Below, in pieces: positions 61,167 through 64,000 of a stretch of DNA of 64,000 bases. The notes beneath the pieces are model-generated. The model was not told the DNA's origin. It did no database searches and was given only the letters and a program-made list of their open reading frames with translations. Position 1 is the stretch's first letter; each line of letters opens with the position of its first letter. Where the stretch lies: assembly GCA_009760855.2 (NCBI GenBank), contig WPIO01000010.1, positions 5,937,501 to 6,001,500 of the forward strand, written 5' to 3'. The translations under genes were made by a program, and so were the position numbers. The DNA is from Cristatella mucedo (taxonomy: Eukaryota > Bryozoa > Phylactolaemata > Cristatellidae).

Positions 61167-63050
61167 TTAGGCGGTATGAAAGCCTAAGGTTTTTAACAGG
61201 CAGTGGACTCTGCCCTACTATTCTAGGAAGTTGGCAGTTTCTACCTTAGGCCTAGCGCCTGCCAGTTGCTCGGTGCTCTGCTGTCTTGCCAGACTTGTTG
61301 CACGCAATGACCGATACTGAAATCCTTTTAACCTCCATTAGTGTCGAAATGAGCTTTCTACAATAGGGATACGATTTTTTTATCTTAAGGTAAAGGTGCT
61401 CTTTATTGGTGCATCGTTACCGTTATCTCACCATCCTGTAGCTCCTACATACAAGTCGCCTGCCATGGTACAAGGCTCAGGGCTTCAGAAGTATTTGTCA
61501 CGCGTCGCCAATAATTGATACCGTTATGAGCTAAGTGCTTGCGGTGTTAATTCGAAAGTGCAGAAGCCTACACAACGCGTTTTAAATAGTGCGGTGTGAT
61601 TACCAGTTATATCAGAAGGGCTAGACGAAATCGGCAGAAGAAATCGGCAAATTGGGCGAGACATGCTCGCAATAAATCAAAAATCTGTGCAAAATCATTA
61701 CGTGGTTTTCACGTTGAAATTCACTGCTATCGGCTAAGGCTCCCTGTCAAGTACCGATTCGACTGTAACATCCTCTGGATGGCTTACGGTTCGGTTCAAT
61801 CGCTTGCACCCGCCTACCTATCCGACCTCCTTGCTCTTCCAGTCACGCGCGGTCGCATCACTCGCTCCTCAGCTTACAGTCGTCACGCCGTCCATTGTGC
61901 TTAATTGAACTCTTTTTCAATCGGGCCTAAATTTAATAAGCACAGAGAGTCTGGAATTCACTTCCGGCTTCGGTCACAACGTGCAATGATCACGCATCAC
62001 TAAGGCTTCTCAGCAAAAGACGAATCAGTTTCGCTCAGCATTCGCCATGCTCCAGTGAACGTGTCTTTTTTCCTATGTGTCTCATTCACATGCTTACCTG
62101 TGCATAATTCAATGCAAGTTACTAGCCAAACCAAGGGCTGGCACTAAGTGCCTTCCTGTGTGCTTTAGAATGCTGGCCAAAGCATTATACGTATTTGCTT
62201 TCGCATGCTTTTTAAGCCATGAATCATGAATCTTTTTAAATCATGAAAGTCAATAACCCTTTGCTATTGAGTTTCTTGCAGTGACTATTTTAAATGCCTG
62301 GATAGAGACATAGTTCTTTTACAATGCTATTCAAATGACAAATTATTATCATTGTTGTTTTATTATTAGTAAGACGCTATGTAAAACAGTCACTCAAAAG
62401 AAGTGAAATCGCCTGACAGATGGCAATCTGTGACTGCATGGGTAGCTAGGAGCACTGTTCTCCTCCACCAACCCTCGACTTCTGTGACACCGTACCTTGC
62501 TGTTCGATGAAATTTTAATTACTTGAAACTTGGCTTAGCATAAGGTGAGGCACATTAAGCTCGTGCTGAAACAAATCCTTGGTTGCACCTCTAATCGCGT
62601 CGATTCAAGAATGCACGCAGCTTTTAAATACTGCATTGCTGTATGTGCCGTGAAATACCATTGCGAGTGTCAAATTTCACTGATGCAGAAATGGCGCAAA
62701 TGGCCAACGCACGCACGGCAGTAAACATTTAAAGTATTCCGTGGCTCATCTACCATTTAAGCATCTGAAATATGCAGTGACTTACATATTTTCCACTTAT
62801 CAGGCCCTTTATACGTGTTCAACAATTGCACTAGTATTTCACTGCAACTCGTGACGTAGGCTTAAAATTTGAGACGTTAGAGGATTTACGAACAAACCCT
62901 ACCTTTAGCTGTGCATCAAAACACTTTCGTTCAGGCATGACTAAAAGGTTCGCTTGCGGTTTTTAGACATTAAAGCTGACTCCCAATACCTCTTTCAAAT
63001 TTTACCAAGACTTTGTCTTGCCAGCATATGTAAATTGCAGCGCAAAGTCT
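61167..63050. repeat. Duplicated segment C2 (partner: about 44601-46680)
   Basis: Collinear with C1 from the 'ttaggcgg' boundary through 'gccagacttgttgcacgc' near 61282, the LINE family 3 fragment and 'caagactttgtcttgccag' near 63007. It lacks the SINE found in C1. Confidence 0.8.
61690..62370 (+). mobile_element. LINE family 3 3' fragment in segment C2
   Basis: Frame 61596-61904 includes 'YRLRLPVKYRFDCNILWMAY' and 'APAYLSDLLALPVTRGRITR'; the 3' UTR ends in 'attgttgttttattatta'. Same insertion as 45085-45790, duplicated with its surroundings. Confidence 0.65.
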
Positions 63051-63754
63051 TCAATTTCCGAGAGTCATTCGATCCCTGCCAAACATTCTACAGCCTGGTC
63101 GTAAAGAAGGCAGCATTTTTCAATGAGATTCTTTTGGTTACTTTGATGTGACTTCGCAGTTTGCTTGAATTATCACAGAAGCTCTTGAGTTGGAGAAAAT
63201 CTGGTGATAACTTGGCTCATCTATAGACTTCTGGTTTTTGACAGTGGACGCGTGCTTTCCATCGACAGAGTTGCTAGATAGCGGGCTCCCGCCATGACAC
63301 AGAAATCCTTGAACGTGCTACGCTGCCACTTATCCTGTAGCGGCTATGACGATGTGAGCTAAACTTGGTAAGCTGTGCATACAGTCACAGCCGCATGGGG
63401 GCCACTTAAACGTTGCAACTTCGCACAGCACTATAGAACCAACTAGTCATATGCAGATTAAGTTTATTCAAAATTCCTTTTGCCTCCAAGTAAATAGCTG
63501 AGTTTCTTTCCTCAGAGCTGAAAATCTACGCTTCGGGCAAAATCTTCAAAGACCCCAGATTTGCCACAATCACGCGATTCACCAAGATCATGTAAGTAAA
63601 AAGCCACCTCCGAGAAAAGTATACTATGAATATTTGTTTTACACTCTCTTATTTAAAATATTATTAAACAACACTCCGGAGATTACTTTAAAAGAGCAGT
63701 TGGGGGCACGGAGCTCAGGATTACTCCTCTATTCCTTGTAGCTGAGACGAGGCA
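63051..63754. other. Unassigned stretch
   Basis: No gene recognised. Confidence 0.4.
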
Positions 63755-64000
63755 GGCTTTACTGTGAAACTGATGTGGTCGTCTAATGAAATGTCACTTT
63801 AGAACAGGACACCAAGATTTCGTCAAGATTCAACAGGATATATTCTGGCAGAAACATATTTAGTTGTTCCCAATTTCTGAAATACATTTGTTCGCCCATA
63901 ACTATTAAGTTGTTTTTCATCATCCTTCAATTTCAGAAATTTTGCCGCCATCCATTTACGGATGTCATCAATGCATGCAACAAGAAAATTTGGAGAACTC
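63755..64000 (-). mobile_element. LINE family 1 fragment running off the window
   Basis: On the minus strand it matches the post-RT region (tract for 'WMAAKFLKLKDD' near 63950 and the 'gacgaccacatcag' tract near 63775). The 5' side continues beyond the window edge and the 3' side is cut at about 63755, without a tail. Confidence 0.8.

Overview
The window looks like repeat-rich nuclear DNA of an invertebrate animal. It has long CT, AT and GT microsatellites, several tRNA-derived SINEs, three CR1/L2-type LINE families in many 5'-truncated copies, a hAT DNA transposon, and a few intron-less genes. Nothing bacterial or viral is visible. The species cannot be fixed from the sequence: expanded GAL3ST-type sulfotransferases plus CR1/L2 LINEs would fit a flatworm, a lophotrochozoan, an arachnid or an invertebrate deuterostome.

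The only recognisable host genes are three members of one family, galactose/galactosylceramide 3-O-sulfotransferases (GAL3ST), all on the minus strand. The copy at 50701-51900 is intact (399 codons). The copy at 38528-39727 is a near-identical twin with a premature TGA and a lost PAPS-binding arginine. The copy at 14188-15392 is an older relative with one frameshift and one TAG. The two twins lie in a duplicated block (about 37711-42545 and about 49686-58150). The block's flanks have drifted apart, but a 1543-bp core covering the gene and about 340 bp upstream is almost identical, with an edge at the stop codon. This looks like gene conversion.

Layout. 1-14 kb: no gene recognised; LINE and SINE remnants and CT/AT microsatellites. 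14-15.4 kb: first GAL3ST pseudogene. 15.4-23.4 kb: LINE and SINE fragments, GT-rich DNA, a 32-bp minisatellite and two CT arrays. 23.4-24.5 kb: a GC- and CpG-rich stretch with a TATA-like box, a possible promoter. 24.8-37.1 kb: LINE family 1, including one near full-length plus-strand element (32203-35714) and one minus-strand element (26283-29380) broken by a nested LINE tail and a SINE. 37.7-42.5 kb: duplicated block A with the GAL3ST pseudogene. 42.9-49.5 kb: two copies of LINE family 2 on either side of a second duplicated segment (about 44601-46680, repeated at about 61167-63050). 49.7-58.1 kb: block B with the intact GAL3ST, interrupted by a 3333-bp hAT element (54712-58044) whose empty site survives in block A. 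58.7-64 kb: more SINE and LINE fragments.

The intact sulfotransferase probably works alone in the Golgi. The rest of the window is a record of transposition, segmental duplication and gene conversion, and the paralogous blocks date several insertions relative to each other.
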